NCBI GenBank assembly: GCA_013334225.1
Contig: JAAXXY010000001.1
Location: 155,719 to 219,718, forward strand
DNA length: 64,000 nt
Direction of reading: 5' to 3'
Source of the DNA: Chlorobiaceae bacterium
GTDB lineage: Bacteria > Bacteroidota > Chlorobiia > Chlorobiales > Chlorobiaceae
Shown: one piece after another, positions 1 to 10,025 of the stretch
How positions within the stretch are numbered: position 1 is the stretch's first letter
Layout: every line of letters starts with the position of its first letter
Position numbers and translations under genes: made by a program
The notes under the pieces: generated by a model
What the model saw: only the letters and a program-made list of their open reading frames with translations
The model's database searches: none
What the model was told of the DNA's origin: nothing

Positions 1-790
1 GGGCATGATGGTCCAGGGCGAAATGTTCCGGATAGACGGTATGCTGGAACACTTTTCTGTTCTGTATTTCGGTGATGAAGGTGGGCCCGTTCAGGCTCGG
101 TTCATCGAGTGCGATACCTTCTTTGGTCATTGAATGGACAATCAACGCATGCCGGGTTCCGGTCTGAAGCAGCACCTTGGTAAACAGTTCCATGAGCTGC
201 TGGTCGAAAACGCCTACAAGCTGGCGCTTTGAACGTGCAGGGTTGATCAGCGGGCCAAGAATATTGAAAATTGTCCTGATGCCAAGTTCCCTGCGCACTG
301 GAGCGACCCTTTTCATGGACGGATGGTAGAGCGGAGCGAAAAGAAAGGCAAAGCCCGTCCGGGAGAACTGTTCTTTTGTCGCTTCCGGAGGAAGATTGAT
401 GGTAAATCCGAGTGCTTCGAGGACGTCGGCGCTGCCGCAGCTGCTTGTTACCGAGCGGTTGCCATGTTTGGCTATCGGTACACCGGCGCTGTTTGCGATA
501 ATCGAGGCGGTTGTGGAAATATTGAAGGTGCCGGCATGGTCTCCGCCGGTGCCGCAGGTATCGACGACATTTTCATCAAGGTCGAGTACCGTCGCCCTTG
601 CCATGAGGCTGCTGCATGCGCCTGCAGCTTCTTCCGGGCTGATGCCGTTTTTCTGCTGTAAAGCGAGGAGAGCTGCAATGACGGTATCGGAAAATACCCC
701 GTCCATAATATTGTTCATACAGCGGGTCATTTCCTCCTGGGTAAAATGACTGCCGTCAAGCATTTTCTGCAGGAAATCCTTTTGCGTCAT
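1..790 (-). CDS. trpD: Anthranilate phosphoribosyltransferase (partial, C-terminus off the left edge)
   Basis: TrpD joins anthranilate to PRPP to give phosphoribosyl-anthranilate, the second committed step of tryptophan synthesis in the cytosol. Reading leftward from ATG at 790 gives 263 codons before the window ends; the family is about 340-350 residues, so roughly 80 C-terminal residues are missing. Visible signatures are the PRPP-binding DTCGTGGD loop (near residue 77), NISTTAS, and KHGNRSVTS followed by [11 protein letters not shown], which contact anthranilate and pyrophosphate. No other trp gene is visible. The gene is divergent from the peptidase that starts at 902, so both promoters should lie in 791-901. 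Confidence 0.95.
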   Translation of the reverse strand, partial: MTQKDFLQKMLDGSHFTQEEMTRCMNNIMDGVFSDTVIAALLALQQKNGISPEEAAGACSSLMARATVLDLDENVVDTCGTGGDHAGTFNISTTASIIANSAGVPIAKHGNRSVTSSCGSADVLEALGFTINLPPEATKEQFSRTGFAFLFAPLYHPSMKRVAPVRRELGIRTIFNILGPLINPARSKRQLVGVFDQQLMELFTKVLLQTGTRHALIVHSMTKEGIALDEPSLNGPTFITEIQNRKVFQHTVYPEHFALDHHA

Positions 791-901
791 AAAAAAACGG
801 TTCGCAAATGAAACGGAATATTTGTAAATGTAAATTATAAGAAGAATTGATCGTATTTCAAGTTTCCTCATTTTCTGGGGCGGTTTTTTTAATTCCGGAC
901 T

Positions 902-2002
902 ATGCATATGGATGTTGACGATCAGAAATCATTCAGGGAAGCTTCTCTGAAAATGGTTCTGGAAAAAATGAAGAGCATGTCTCTCGATGCCTGTATTGTA
1001 ACCGATCTTGCTGTTATACGATGGCTTACCGGATTCAGCGGTTCGAGCGCGAGGATGCTCATAACCCGCACGGAAAGCCGGGTTTTTACCGATTTTCGTT
1101 ACCGTGAGCAGGCCGCGAACGAGGTTCAGATGGCTGAAACGGTTATTACCTCGGAAGGATTTATCAGTGAACTTGCATCGGGGCGATACCAGCTTGGTGA
1201 AGTCGTTGCCCTGCAGGCTGATAATATCACATGGCAGGAGGCTCAGAGTATCATTGAAAAACTTGAAGGTAAACAGCGCGTCATTCCTGTCCACTCTTTT
1301 TTTGTTGAGTTCAGGATGATCAAGAACGGTATCGAATTCGAGAAGATGCGCCGTGCAGCCGAAATCAGCGAGCAGGTACTTGAACAGATTATCCCGATGA
1401 TTTCGCCTTCCGTGACTGAACTGGACATTGCCGCCGAAATATCCTACCTGCACAGGAAATACGGCGCGGAAAAAGATTCTTTCGATCCTATCGTCGCAGG
1501 CGGACCGCGATCGGCAATGCCGCATGCCCGTTCATCGAACAGGATGTTTGTGCCCGGAGAGCTTGTCATTGTCGATATCGGATGTATCTACGAAGGATAT
1601 GCCTCCGACCAGACAAGGACCGTTGCCCTTGGCCGTGTTTCCGATGAAGCCCGCAATGTTTATCGTATTGTTCAGGAAGCACAGGCTCTGGGGCTCGAGT
1701 CGGCACGCTGCGGAATGAACGCGAGAGAGCTTGACGATCTCGTGCGCCGTTTCATAAGCGGACATGGCTATGCCGGGGAGTTCGGGCACGGGCTCGGGCA
1801 CGGGGTTGGCATCGAAGTGCACGAAGACCCGAGAATAAGCCCGAAAGGGGAGCATGTTCTGAAGGAAAACATGGTTTTCACGATCGAACCGGGGATCTAT
1901 CTGCCGGGAAAATTCGGTGTTCGCATTGAAGATACGGTAGTGATGGGGCTGCATGGGGCAACCCCTTTTCAACGGTTTACGAAAGAGCTTATGGAATTGT
2001 AG
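902..2002 (+). CDS. M24B-family metallopeptidase (Xaa-Pro aminopeptidase / prolidase type)
   Basis: A 366-residue cytosolic peptidase of the pita-bread (M24) fold, expected to release the residue before a proline or to cleave X-Pro dipeptides. The dinuclear metal ligands of the family are all visible: Asp225 (VDIG), Asp236 (SDQTRT), His300 (in the [10 protein letters not shown] stretch), Glu329 (FTIEPGIY) and Glu343 (RIEDT). The N-terminal ~130 residues form the creatinase-like domain (RWLTGFSGS, then FTDFRY). ATG at 902 and ATG at 908 are both possible starts; neither has a clear Shine-Dalgarno. cutA follows after 20 bases and is probably co-transcribed. Aminopeptidase versus dipeptidase activity cannot be decided from the sequence. 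Confidence 0.9.
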   Translation: MHMDVDDQKSFREASLKMVLEKMKSMSLDACIVTDLAVIRWLTGFSGSSARMLITRTESRVFTDFRYREQAANEVQMAETVITSEGFISELASGRYQLGEVVALQADNITWQEAQSIIEKLEGKQRVIPVHSFFVEFRMIKNGIEFEKMRRAAEISEQVLEQIIPMISPSVTELDIAAEISYLHRKYGAEKDSFDPIVAGGPRSAMPHARSSNRMFVPGELVIVDIGCIYEGYASDQTRTVALGRVSDEARNVYRIVQEAQALGLESARCGMNARELDDLVRRFISGHGYAGEFGHGLGHGVGIEVHEDPRISPKGEHVLKENMVFTIEPGIYLPGKFGVRIEDTVVMGLHGATPFQRFTKELMEL

Positions 2003-2022
2003 GATTCACAAATACGAGTGCT

Positions 2023-2355
2023 ATGGAAAGCAGTTATTGCCTGGTGATTACAACGGTTCCCGACAGGGAGGAAGCCGAAAACCTTGCCGAGGGAATCCTC
2101 GATAACCGTCTTGCAGCGTGTGTCCAGATGGCGGAAGTAAGGAGTTTTTTCCTCTGGGAAAGTTCGCTGCAGAAAGAAAATGAGATCGTACTGTACATAA
2201 AAACCACAGATGCCTGCTACGGCGAACTGGAATCCTATATCAGCCAGTATCATCCCTACGATGTCCCCGAAATAATCAAACTGCCCGTGACGGGAGGCCT
2301 CCCGGGTTATCTCGAATGGCTTCGTTCGAGCACCGCTGCGCGAGGCCCGGTTTGA
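2023..2355 (+). CDS. cutA: CutA1-like divalent cation tolerance protein
   Basis: A 110-residue protein of the CutA1 family, small trimeric cytosolic proteins with a ferredoxin-like fold linked to copper and divalent-cation tolerance; their biochemical role is unsettled. Family signatures visible are VITTVPDREEAENLAEGIL near the N-terminus, the LAACVQ strand with its conserved Cys, and HPYDVPEI near residue 83 followed by YLEWL at the C-terminus. Length matches the family. It lies 20 bases after the M24 peptidase and ends 21 bases before the convergent MFS gene; I see no terminator in that gap. Confidence 0.92.
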   Translation: MESSYCLVITTVPDREEAENLAEGILDNRLAACVQMAEVRSFFLWESSLQKENEIVLYIKTTDACYGELESYISQYHPYDVPEIIKLPVTGGLPGYLEWLRSSTAARGPV

Positions 2356-2376
2356 GCAGATGCAGATGACAGTTCA

Positions 2377-3582
2377 CTACCGTGATACTGGCTTATAGAT
2401 CAGCAGACCGGCAGTTGCGATTGACGCAAAAACAGCTCCTGCCACAAAAGTTGCCGGTGCTCCCGAGACATTCCACAGTGCTCCTGCAATGACGCTCGAC
2501 AGCAGAAGAGTTCCGCCGCTTGCAAGATTGTAGATGCCGAACGCACTCCCTCGAAGATCGGCAGGCGCGCTATCGGCTACAAGTTTTGAAAGCAGGCCCT
2601 GGGTCAGCGCCATGTGGATTCCCCAGAGAGCGGCTCCGCAGAAAGCCACGAACGGTTTCGAGGCAATTGCAAGCAGTATATCGGATGCGATCAGGACAGC
2701 GGTTCCGGGAATGAGAAGCGCTTTGGGCTGCAGTTTGTCCGCAGCTCTTCCTGCAGGGTATGAGAAAACGGAATAAGTGATGTTCATGACAATCATGATC
2801 ATGGGAACCAGGCCCGAAGCGAGCCCGATCTGCTGTGCCCGGAGCACGAGAAAAGCATCACTGAAACGGGCAAGTGTCAGTACAGAACCGAGTGTGACAA
2901 TAAGCCAGTAATTGTAAGGAAGTCGTCCGGCGTCAGAGAATGCGAGACGTTTTCCTGAATCGGAAGCTTTATGTGGCGGTTCCGATACTCCGACGACAAG
3001 CAGCAGAACTGAAATGAATGCCGGTATGACAGCTATCCAGAGAACGGATTTGATGTTTCCGGCGAAAAAGGCCATGAATCCCAGTGCAAGAAGAGGTCCT
3101 GCAAATGCTCCAACCGAATCGAGCGCCTGGCGCAGTCCGTATGCCCTTCCGCGCATGTCATCCCCGACAAGATCCGCAATTAATGCATCCCTCGGAGCAT
3201 CTCGTATTCCTTTGCCGATCCTGTCGGTAAAACGTGCGGCAAATATCCATCCCATTGCGTCAGCAAGGGGAAAAAGCGGCTTTGTAAGAGCGCTCAGTCC
3301 GTAACCGAGAACCGCAAGGAATTTGCGTTTGCCGACATAGTCGCTGATCGCGCCGGAAAAAACCTTGGTTACGGAAGCTGTCGCTTCGGCAATGCCTTCG
3401 AGCATGCCTATCGTCAGCATTGAAGCTCCGAGAACGTTCCTCATATAAACAGGCAGCAGGCTGTGTACAAGCTCCGAAGAAACATCCATGAACATCGAAA
3501 CGAAACCGAGAGCCCAGATGCTCTGAGGAAGTGTTCGCTTCCACGTTCCGGGTGAACCGGATTTTTCGGGTTGTTCCGACAT
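2377..3582 (-). CDS. Major facilitator superfamily transporter
   Basis: A 401-residue integral membrane protein with about 12 hydrophobic segments, typical of the MFS. The cytoplasmic loop between TM2 and TM3 has the MFS motif-A-like stretch GAISDYVGKRKFL, and a second related loop (RAADKLQPKA) occurs in the C-terminal half. An Arg-rich loop DRIGKGIRDAPRDALIAD follows TM4. Substrate is unknown; drug or metabolite efflux is possible but unsupported. Its start lies 10 bases after the end of holB, and holB follows ilvE by 16 bases, so it is probably the last gene of an ilvE-holB-MFS transcript. Confidence 0.85.
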   Translation of the reverse strand: MSEQPEKSGSPGTWKRTLPQSIWALGFVSMFMDVSSELVHSLLPVYMRNVLGASMLTIGMLEGIAEATASVTKVFSGAISDYVGKRKFLAVLGYGLSALTKPLFPLADAMGWIFAARFTDRIGKGIRDAPRDALIADLVGDDMRGRAYGLRQALDSVGAFAGPLLALGFMAFFAGNIKSVLWIAVIPAFISVLLLVVGVSEPPHKASDSGKRLAFSDAGRLPYNYWLIVTLGSVLTLARFSDAFLVLRAQQIGLASGLVPMIMIVMNITYSVFSYPAGRAADKLQPKALLIPGTAVLIASDILLAIASKPFVAFCGAALWGIHMALTQGLLSKLVADSAPADLRGSAFGIYNLASGGTLLLSSVIAGALWNVSGAPATFVAGAVFASIATAGLLIYKPVSR

Positions 3583-3592
3583 GATCTATTTT

Positions 3593-4756
3593 TCAGGCTC
3601 GCTGGAAAAGCGGCCTTAATTCAGAGGATAATGAGGTCAGGACAAGCAGGGGGTTTGCGTTGCGTTCCAGAGCACGGATAGCTTCTTCGGTGATGGTCGA
3701 GATGCGTAAGAAATCGGGTTTTGAAAAATTTTTGGCAAACCGGTCGATTGCATCGATGATATCAGGATTGTTCAATCCCGGAAAGTGCGGGTTGATCATG
3801 CGGTGGTTCACATCCTGAAAAAAAAGCATAAGCGACGCGAGGAACAGGGTGAGTTCGCTGCGTGTAAGGTTTTTTGCATTCTGTTCGCAGGAAATAACAG
3901 CTTCATGGAACCGGCTTGGGGTGAGAACCATGCGCAGGAAATCGAGAGCCTGGTTACGGATTGCAATGGTTGGTGTTTCCTCTTGATTTCCGGTCCGGCT
4001 GTTCATGAGTTCCCATGCAAGCCGGAGGTTGCCCCTTGAAAAATTTACGATGAAACCCAGTTCCGGTTCAACGATCTCCGGAAGGTTGTCCTGCAGCCAT
4101 GAACGAAGGTCGGCAGGAGATACCCTGGAAAACCAGAGGGTCTGGCAGCGCGACCTGATGGTTGGAAGCACTGCTTCCGGTCTCGATGAAACAAGAATGA
4201 AAACGACATGTGCAGGTGACTCCTCGAGCAGTTTCAGCAGTTTGTTTGCCGCCGAAAGGTGCAGTCTTTCAGCCTGGGAAATTATGAAAACCTTTTTATT
4301 TCCCTGTCCGGGCATAAAGGACGCTTTATGCTGGAGGTTCAGAACCTGTTCGGTCAGAATACCCATGGAGCGTTCCATGGCAGGGGAGAAATAGGGGTTC
4401 TGCTTTTTCTGATCCAGCAGGGCGTCATACCGTTCCCTTGCTTCGGTAAACCGTTTGTTTTCCCTGGTCGAATCCGTGGTATCGAGCAGAGCCGATTCAA
4501 CAGGAAAAATATATTCGACGTTTTCATGCATGAAATCCCTTATCCTGAGGCAATCAGGGCAGGTTCCGCATGCACCTTCATGTTTCGTGTCTGAGGATCG
4601 GCAGTTCAGAATGGAGGCTATTTCGAAAGCCGCGGATTCCTTGCCGGAGCCTTCAGGCCCGGCAAAGAGATAGGCATGAGCGAAACGGCCGGTCTCAAGG
4701 GCTTTTTTCAGTATGCGGATCTGCTGTGTCTGGCCGATGATGTTGTTCCAGCTCAT
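3593..4756 (-). CDS. holB: DNA polymerase III clamp-loader subunit delta-prime
   Basis: A 387-residue AAA+ family protein of the replicative clamp loader. It opens with WNNIIGQ and AHAYLFAGPEGSGKES; the latter is a P-loop in which the Thr/Ser after GK is Glu40, consistent with a stator subunit that does not hydrolyse ATP. A zinc-type Cys cluster follows (NC near residue 51, then CGTCPDC), and the sensor region has SAANKLLKLLEESP and the TIRSRCQ arginine-finger motif. The C-terminal third is the helical collar domain. It sits between ilvE and an MFS gene with gaps of 16 and 10 bases. DnaX is excluded by length and by the altered P-loop. Confidence 0.88.
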   Translation of the reverse strand: MSWNNIIGQTQQIRILKKALETGRFAHAYLFAGPEGSGKESAAFEIASILNCRSSDTKHEGACGTCPDCLRIRDFMHENVEYIFPVESALLDTTDSTRENKRFTEARERYDALLDQKKQNPYFSPAMERSMGILTEQVLNLQHKASFMPGQGNKKVFIISQAERLHLSAANKLLKLLEESPAHVVFILVSSRPEAVLPTIRSRCQTLWFSRVSPADLRSWLQDNLPEIVEPELGFIVNFSRGNLRLAWELMNSRTGNQEETPTIAIRNQALDFLRMVLTPSRFHEAVISCEQNAKNLTRSELTLFLASLMLFFQDVNHRMINPHFPGLNNPDIIDAIDRFAKNFSKPDFLRISTITEEAIRALERNANPLLVLTSLSSELRPLFQRA

Positions 4757-4772
4757 ACCTGCATTGTATTGT

Positions 4773-5684
4773 TCAGATAAAGGTCAGCCAGTTATATGGA
4801 TCGTCGCCGGTTTTGACAATTTTCAGATAATTATGCTGGAGCGCCTCTGTGATCGGACCGCGTTTTTCGTTGCCGACCGGGTACTTGTCGATGCTTCTGA
4901 CCGGCGTTATCTCGGCAGCCGTTCCGGTAAGAAATACTTCATCGGCAACATAGAGGGCTTCCCTCGGAATCAGTGTTTCCTGGACCTGATAGCCGAGCTC
5001 CCTTGCGATATAGATGACCGCATTGCGGGTTATGCCCGGCAGGATGGACTGGGCCGTCATCGGAGTGTAGACGATGCCGTCCCGGATCACGAAAATATTT
5101 TCGCCGCTGCCTTCCGCGACATAGCCGTTGATGTCGAGCGCGATTCCTTCGGCATAGTCATCCGCAAGTGCTTCCATTTTTATGAGCTGCGAATTCAGGT
5201 AGTTGCCGCCCGCTTTCGCCCATGACGGCATGGTGTTCGGGGCAGGTCTGTACCATGATGAAACGCGGACATCAACGCCGGTTTCAAGAACATCCTCGCC
5301 AAGATAGCTGCCCCATTCCCATGTTGCGATGGCAACTTCGATGGATGCACGGTGCGGGTTGACGCCAAACGCTCCGAGCCCACGATAGACGAGAGGACGG
5401 ACATAACATGACTTGTGGCTGTTGGCGTGTATGGTGCTGATAACAGCGTCTTTCAGTTCTTTTTCGGAGAAAGGAATTTCGATACGGTATATTTTTGACG
5501 AATCCCTGAGGCGTCTGATATGATCATCGAGAAAAAGAAGGGCCGAGCCTTTCATGGTTTCATAACAACGGATTCCCTCAAAAGTGGTTGAACCATAGTG
5601 AACAGCATGTGAAAGGACATGTATTTTTGCGTCATTCCAGTCAACGAGTTCGCCGTTCATCCATATTTTAGCAGACTTGTTCAT
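4773..5684 (-). CDS. ilvE: Branched-chain amino acid aminotransferase
   Basis: A 303-residue fold-type IV PLP enzyme that transfers the amino group between glutamate and the 2-oxo acids of Leu, Ile and Val. It starts with KIWMNGELVDW and HYGSTTFEGIRCYE, then shows RPLVYRG, AKAGGNYLNSQL (the Lys is the PLP Schiff-base residue by comparison with E. coli IlvE), EGSGENIFVIRDG, LPGITRNAV and FLTGTAAEITPV. Length matches the bacterial enzyme (about 305). It is probably the first gene of the leftward ilvE-holB-MFS set; its promoter should lie in 5685-5760. Confidence 0.95.
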   Translation of the reverse strand: MNKSAKIWMNGELVDWNDAKIHVLSHAVHYGSTTFEGIRCYETMKGSALLFLDDHIRRLRDSSKIYRIEIPFSEKELKDAVISTIHANSHKSCYVRPLVYRGLGAFGVNPHRASIEVAIATWEWGSYLGEDVLETGVDVRVSSWYRPAPNTMPSWAKAGGNYLNSQLIKMEALADDYAEGIALDINGYVAEGSGENIFVIRDGIVYTPMTAQSILPGITRNAVIYIARELGYQVQETLIPREALYVADEVFLTGTAAEITPVRSIDKYPVGNEKRGPITEALQHNYLKIVKTGDDPYNWLTFI

Positions 5685-5857
5685 GATTCGGACATTGGAT
5701 AGTATTGCATTACGGATATAAACTTAAAAGATATATTGTTTTGAATTTTTTAAAAGGAAATGAGGGCGTTTTTCTGATCTTGCCGTTCTGACGTTCCTTT
5801 TTTTACAGCCCGGGAAGGGGAATGCCTGAAAAGCGGATTTTCGAGTGTACCTGCACG

Positions 5858-5891
5858 CAGTATCCCGGACCTGAAAAAAGCCGGGATACTG
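5858..5891 (-). terminator. Stem-loop downstream of pfp
   Basis: A perfect 11-bp inverted repeat (5858-5868 with 5881-5891) around a 12-base loop, 12 bases after the stop codon of pfp. Read leftward, the U-run lies in the loop rather than after the stem, so it may be an mRNA-stabilising or inefficient terminating hairpin rather than a classical intrinsic terminator. Confidence 0.45.
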
Positions 5892-5903
5892 GGCTGGAGG
5901 AGG

Positions 5904-7109
5904 TCAGTAGATTCTTTCGTAAATACCTTCCACTTCGCGGTAGATCGGCTCGTAGGAACCGGGAACGCGGCCGAAGCAGATTCCCATGGATTCATAGATA
6001 GCGGCATGATCGAGGTCGACATGACGCTGTGCGATTGCCTTGCTTGACTCGATATACTCGATCTTGCGGCCCTTGACCTTGGAGATCGTCACCCCGGTTT
6101 TGCCTTCAAGAAGAAGAAGAACTGCTCCGCCGCCGGCCTCGAACCCGAAATTGATATCATAAGCCGAGGAGTTTCCGGCACGTACAAGGTGGCCGGGATG
6201 GATTTCACGGACTTCGGGAATTTCATAGATGCCTTCTACGAACATACCGGTCTCTTTCATGAACAGCGGCATCGAGGGGTCCGCTTTCAGTCTTTTCTGG
6301 ATCTGCTGGCAGGTGTATTTTCCTGCCCCGGCGAGTTTTTTGTGCCCGAATGCGTCTACACCTGCGGATTCGTCGACGATATCGCTTCCGTCGGCATTTT
6401 TCAGCCCTTCAGCTACAACGATGGTGTAGGTGCCGCTGTGGACGTCACTCTCCCTGATCCGGCGAGTGAATCGTTCCTTCAGGTGCTCGTAGACTATATC
6501 CCAGTTTGCCGGTATTTCCGGAATGAGAATACAGTCGGCTTCCGCTGCGATGCCGCTGCGGAAAGCAGTATGACCTGCATAACGGCCGAATACTTCGGTG
6601 ACCAGGACCCTGTTGTGTGTTTTGCCTGTTGTTTTCAGGTCGTGCACGAATTGCGCGATGCGGTTTACGGTTGAATCGCCGCCGACAGAGTATGTCTGCA
6701 GGTCGAGGTCCATGGTTTTGGGGCAGTGAATGCACTGGATGCCGTTCTGGTTGAGATCGACCATAACGCTGCCGGAGTCGTCGCCGCCGCTGATGATTAA
6801 AGCGTCAAGCTCGAATTTTTTCATTCCGGCCTTGATGCGGCTGTATTTTTCCGGATTGCTGATCGCCTTGATCTTGACCCTTGAATGTCCTGCCTCTGAA
6901 CCTGCAAAATTGGCGTCGAAACGGTCAAGACGTGCCGGGTCAAGTTTAACGATATGCTGCTGGTCGAGCAGATTGTAAAGGCCGGCATAGCCGTTCGGGA
7001 TTATATAGAGTTCCAGGCCTTTCGACAGGGCCATCAGTGCAGCGCCTTTCAGTACGGCGTTCAGTCCGCCGCAGTCTCCGCCGCTGGTCAGGATGCCAAT
7101 TTTTTTCAC
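5904..7109 (-). CDS. pfp: 6-phosphofructokinase, PPi-dependent type by motif
   Basis: A 401-residue phosphofructokinase that phosphorylates fructose 6-phosphate in glycolysis. The start is GTG at 7109, with AGGAG about 8 bases upstream. The glycine loop is TSGGDCGGLNAV (residues 9-19). The phosphoryl-donor site reads GGDDS (Asp110-Asp111) instead of the GGDGS of ATP enzymes, and the catalytic loop reads PKTMDLD with Lys131 where ATP enzymes have Gly. Asp111 and Lys131 are the established markers of pyrophosphate-dependent enzymes, which are reversible. Catalytic Asp134 and Asp136 are kept. It stands alone between ilvE (downstream) and a divergent permease gene. Confidence 0.88.
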   Translation of the reverse strand: MKKIGILTSGGDCGGLNAVLKGAALMALSKGLELYIIPNGYAGLYNLLDQQHIVKLDPARLDRFDANFAGSEAGHSRVKIKAISNPEKYSRIKAGMKKFELDALIISGGDDSGSVMVDLNQNGIQCIHCPKTMDLDLQTYSVGGDSTVNRIAQFVHDLKTTGKTHNRVLVTEVFGRYAGHTAFRSGIAAEADCILIPEIPANWDIVYEHLKERFTRRIRESDVHSGTYTIVVAEGLKNADGSDIVDESAGVDAFGHKKLAGAGKYTCQQIQKRLKADPSMPLFMKETGMFVEGIYEIPEVREIHPGHLVRAGNSSAYDINFGFEAGGGAVLLLLEGKTGVTISKVKGRKIEYIESSKAIAQRHVDLDHAAIYESMGICFGRVPGSYEPIYREVEGIYERIY

Positions 7110-7294
7110 GGTTCCGTTCTCCTTCGATGCTCTGGTTAGTTTTTAATGGCTGAATTTGTTTATTTGCAAGGAAATAAAAGTTTCCTTGCCTGTTGGAACC
7201 AAGATAGATTTTTTGTGTGATTTTTCATCGACAGGCAGCAAAAAATCAAATAAAGACCGGAGCATTCAACAATTCCTGAACTTCTTTTTTATCA

Positions 7295-8569
7295 ATGAAT
7301 TACATGGATGAGGCGAAAATCGCCCTTGTTCATCTCCGTGAGAGAAAACGCCAGACCATGCTTTCAGCGCTCGGGGTTGCTGTTGGCTCGGCCATGCTGA
7401 TCACAACGATTTCCGTTGCCCGGGGTTCCTCGTCGAATGTTATCTCAAAAGTGATCGATACTTCTCCCCATGTGCTCATCAAGTCAGAAAGGATTGTGCC
7501 TCTTTTGCCGGACAATCTTTTCGACCGGCAGGGGCGCAGGGTTGCCATGGTGACGAAAAATGTCACAACGGACAAAAAGGAGGTTATTAAAAACTATACC
7601 GAAGTGGTTGAGAGCATTCGTCCGGTCACGCAATTGCAGACTATTTCACCGTTCGTGCTCAGCAAAGTCATAGCAAGGAACAAAACCCGCGTCACTCCAT
7701 GCCTTGCCAGGGGTGTGGAGCCCCGTCTCGAAGGTGAAATCGCGGGCCTGAAAAAAAATCTTCTTGAACAGAATGCGCTGGAGGAACTGACCTATACGAC
7801 GAACGGCATCATTGTAGGCGATCTCCTTGCAAAAAAACTCAGGGTTGACTACCATGACCGGATTGTGCTGGTGACGAAAAACAGCGAGGAGTTCCCCGTA
7901 ACCCTGGTCGGGAGGTTCAGCAGCGGTTTCAATGCGAAAGACGAGCGGGAGGCCTATGTCAACCTTGCTCTTGCCCAGAGAATGGAAGGTATAGTATCGA
8001 ATTCGGTTAGCGGTATAGGGCTGAGGACGGCCGATGTCGGGCGTGCGCGCCAGACGGCGGCAAAGGTGCAGGAACTGAGTGGCTATAAAAGCGAAAGCTG
8101 GGACGAGACCAACCGGAATGTTATCGAATTCTACAACCGCAATGCCGTGATAACGCTGGTGCTGGTCGGTTTTGTCTTTATTGTTGCCGGGCTTGGAGTA
8201 TCATCGGTAATGACAACCGTGGTGCTGCAGAAAGTCAAGGATATAGCGATCCTTCGTTCGATGGGCGTTCAACGGGGCAGCATCACCCGTATTTTCATGT
8301 TTGAAGGGTTCCTGATCGGTGTGCTCGGCGTGCTTTTAGGAAGTCCGCTGGGTCATATGATCTGCCATTTTGTTTCTTCAATCCGGTTCGAGGCCAGTAC
8401 CGCCGGGGTACTGAAAAGCGACAGGATCACCCTTGTCGAAACGCTCGATGCCCATCTGATCGTGATCGTTTTCGGCATACTCATTTCGGTGTTTTCATCC
8501 CTCTTCCCGGCAAGAAAAGCTACACGTTTTTCACCGGTCAGTGTTCTCAGGGGAGAAGTCGGAGCTTAG
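7295..8569 (+). CDS. ABC transporter permease, FtsX/MacB type
   Basis: A 424-residue membrane protein with the FtsX-like layout: one TM segment near residues 20-40, a large extracytoplasmic domain (about 45-285), and three C-terminal TM segments (about 285-310, 340-360 and 385-410). The end has the family-typical [20 protein letters not shown]. Such permeases work with a separate ATPase in lipoprotein release, efflux or cell-division signalling; no ATPase gene is adjacent here, so the partner must be encoded elsewhere. The last 4 bases overlap the end of the convergent ispF. Confidence 0.85.
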   Translation: MNYMDEAKIALVHLRERKRQTMLSALGVAVGSAMLITTISVARGSSSNVISKVIDTSPHVLIKSERIVPLLPDNLFDRQGRRVAMVTKNVTTDKKEVIKNYTEVVESIRPVTQLQTISPFVLSKVIARNKTRVTPCLARGVEPRLEGEIAGLKKNLLEQNALEELTYTTNGIIVGDLLAKKLRVDYHDRIVLVTKNSEEFPVTLVGRFSSGFNAKDEREAYVNLALAQRMEGIVSNSVSGIGLRTADVGRARQTAAKVQELSGYKSESWDETNRNVIEFYNRNAVITLVLVGFVFIVAGLGVSSVMTTVVLQKVKDIAILRSMGVQRGSITRIFMFEGFLIGVLGVLLGSPLGHMICHFVSSIRFEASTAGVLKSDRITLVETLDAHLIVIVFGILISVFSSLFPARKATRFSPVSVLRGEVGA

Positions 8570-9039
8570 GCCTCGCTGATTATGCAGACTGCGTGAGCGG
8601 CGGCTCCTTCTTCCCGGCCGATGTAACCGAGTTTTTCATTGGTTGTGGCCTTTACCGAAACGGCGCCGAGTTCGAGGCCGAGACAACGTGCGATATTTTT
8701 ACGCATGTCGGTAATGTAGGGCGCAATTTTCGGTGCTTCGAGCAGGAGCATGGCATCGACGTTAACCGCCTTGTAGCCATTCTTGTCAAGCAGTTTTCCA
8801 ACCTGTTTGAGCAGGATCATGCTGTCGATATCCTTGAATGCCGCACTGGTATTGGGAAAATGAAGGCCGATATCTCCCAGGGCCGCTGCGCCGAGCAGTG
8901 CGTCGCTCACTGCGTGAAGGAGTACGTCGGCATCGCTGTGGCCTTCAAGCCCTTTCAGGGCAGGGATATGGACACCACCGATAACGAGTTTCCGGCCTTC
9001 GGCAAAAGGGTGTACATCAATACCGATTCCAATACGCAT
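8566..9039 (-). CDS. ispF: 2-C-methyl-D-erythritol 2,4-cyclodiphosphate synthase
   Basis: IspF closes the cyclic diphosphate ring in the MEP isoprenoid pathway. The 157-residue protein carries the zinc ligands in IGIDVHPF (Asp and His) and the His of [13 protein letters not shown], then [10 protein letters not shown], and near the end the CDP-binding [14 protein letters not shown] at 9039 is preferred over an in-frame TTG six bases upstream because families start MRIGIG. It follows pyrD by about 25 bases and is probably co-transcribed with it. Its stop overlaps the end of the convergent permease gene by 4 bases. Confidence 0.96.
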   Translation of the reverse strand: MRIGIGIDVHPFAEGRKLVIGGVHIPALKGLEGHSDADVLLHAVSDALLGAAALGDIGLHFPNTSAAFKDIDSMILLKQVGKLLDKNGYKAVNVDAMLLLEAPKIAPYITDMRKNIARCLGLELGAVSVKATTNEKLGYIGREEGAAAHAVCIISEA

Positions 9040-9064
9040 AAACAAAAAGGATTTAAAAATTGAG

Positions 9065-10009
9065 TTAACAGGTTACAAGGCTTCCACAGTACTCCTCGAA
9101 TGCAGGAGCTCCGGGTGCTGAAAAAAATTGTTCGATGGCGATAGCGATTTTTTCTCCGATGTCCGGATAGACGAAATTCATGGTGCCGATCTGAACGGCT
9201 TTTGCTCCTACAAGCAGGAATTCCATGGCGTCTTCGAAACCGGCGATGCCTCCCATACCGACGATAGGGATTTTTACGCTGTTGTAAACTTCCCAGACTT
9301 TGGCGAGGGCAACCGGCTTGATTGCGGGACCTGACAGTCCGCCGGTGATGTTTTTCAGCAGCGGCTTGCGGGTTTTGTAATCGACGGCCATGCCGACCAC
9401 CGTGTTGATAAGGGAGACGGAATCTGCTCCGGCTTCTTCAGCTGCAAGTGCGATTGAGCTTATGGATGTGACATTGGGTGTCAGCTTGATCATCAGGTGA
9501 CGTTCCGTGATCCTGCGGAGTTCCGAAACGATGGCAAAAGTCGCTTCCCGGCTGACCCCCATGATCATGCATTCCCCCTTGACATTGGGGCATGAGAGGT
9601 TGATTTCGTAGGCATCGATCCCTTCGATCTCGTCAAGCCTCGAAATGACTTCGCAGTACTCATCATTCGAGCGTCCGGCAATATTGACGATGATTGAGGT
9701 GTCAAGCTGTTTCAGAAAAGGTGTTTTTTCGGTGATGAACCGCTCGAGCCCTACATTGGCAAGGCCGATCGCATTGATCATCCCGGAAGGAGTTTCAGCA
9801 ATGCGTTGAGGAGGATTGCCGGTTCTTGGCTCAAGTGAGATCGCTTTGGTTACCAGACCGCCGATTCTGGAAATATCACAGAGTCTGCTGATTTCTTCAC
9901 CGTAGGATACGGTTCCCGAGGCAAGAAGGACCGGTGATTTCAATGAAAGTCCCCGGCCAAGGGAAACGGACGTGCAAGTAGCTGATGGAGCTGTTCCGTG
10001 CTGGTTCAT
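9065..10009 (-). CDS. pyrD: Dihydroorotate dehydrogenase, class 1 (catalytic subunit)
   Basis: A 314-residue FMN enzyme that oxidises dihydroorotate to orotate in pyrimidine synthesis. It has class 1 features: [17 protein letters not shown] at the N-terminus, [11 protein letters not shown] with the catalytic-base Cys, IKLTPNVT, and [26 protein letters not shown] at the C-terminal phosphate-binding end. The NVKG continuation is like class 1B enzymes, which use NAD through an iron-sulfur partner PyrK; no pyrK lies nearby. It sits 64 bases after glgP, with a hairpin in the gap, and leads into ispF. Confidence 0.93.
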   Translation of the reverse strand: MNQHGTAPSATCTSVSLGRGLSLKSPVLLASGTVSYGEEISRLCDISRIGGLVTKAISLEPRTGNPPQRIAETPSGMINAIGLANVGLERFITEKTPFLKQLDTSIIVNIAGRSNDEYCEVISRLDEIEGIDAYEINLSCPNVKGECMIMGVSREATFAIVSELRRITERHLMIKLTPNVTSISSIALAAEEAGADSVSLINTVVGMAVDYKTRKPLLKNITGGLSGPAIKPVALAKVWEVYNSVKIPIVGMGGIAGFEDAMEFLLVGAKAVQIGTMNFVYPDIGEKIAIAIEQFFSAPGAPAFEEYCGSLVTC

Positions 10010-10025
10010 TGGATCTGGTTTGTCA

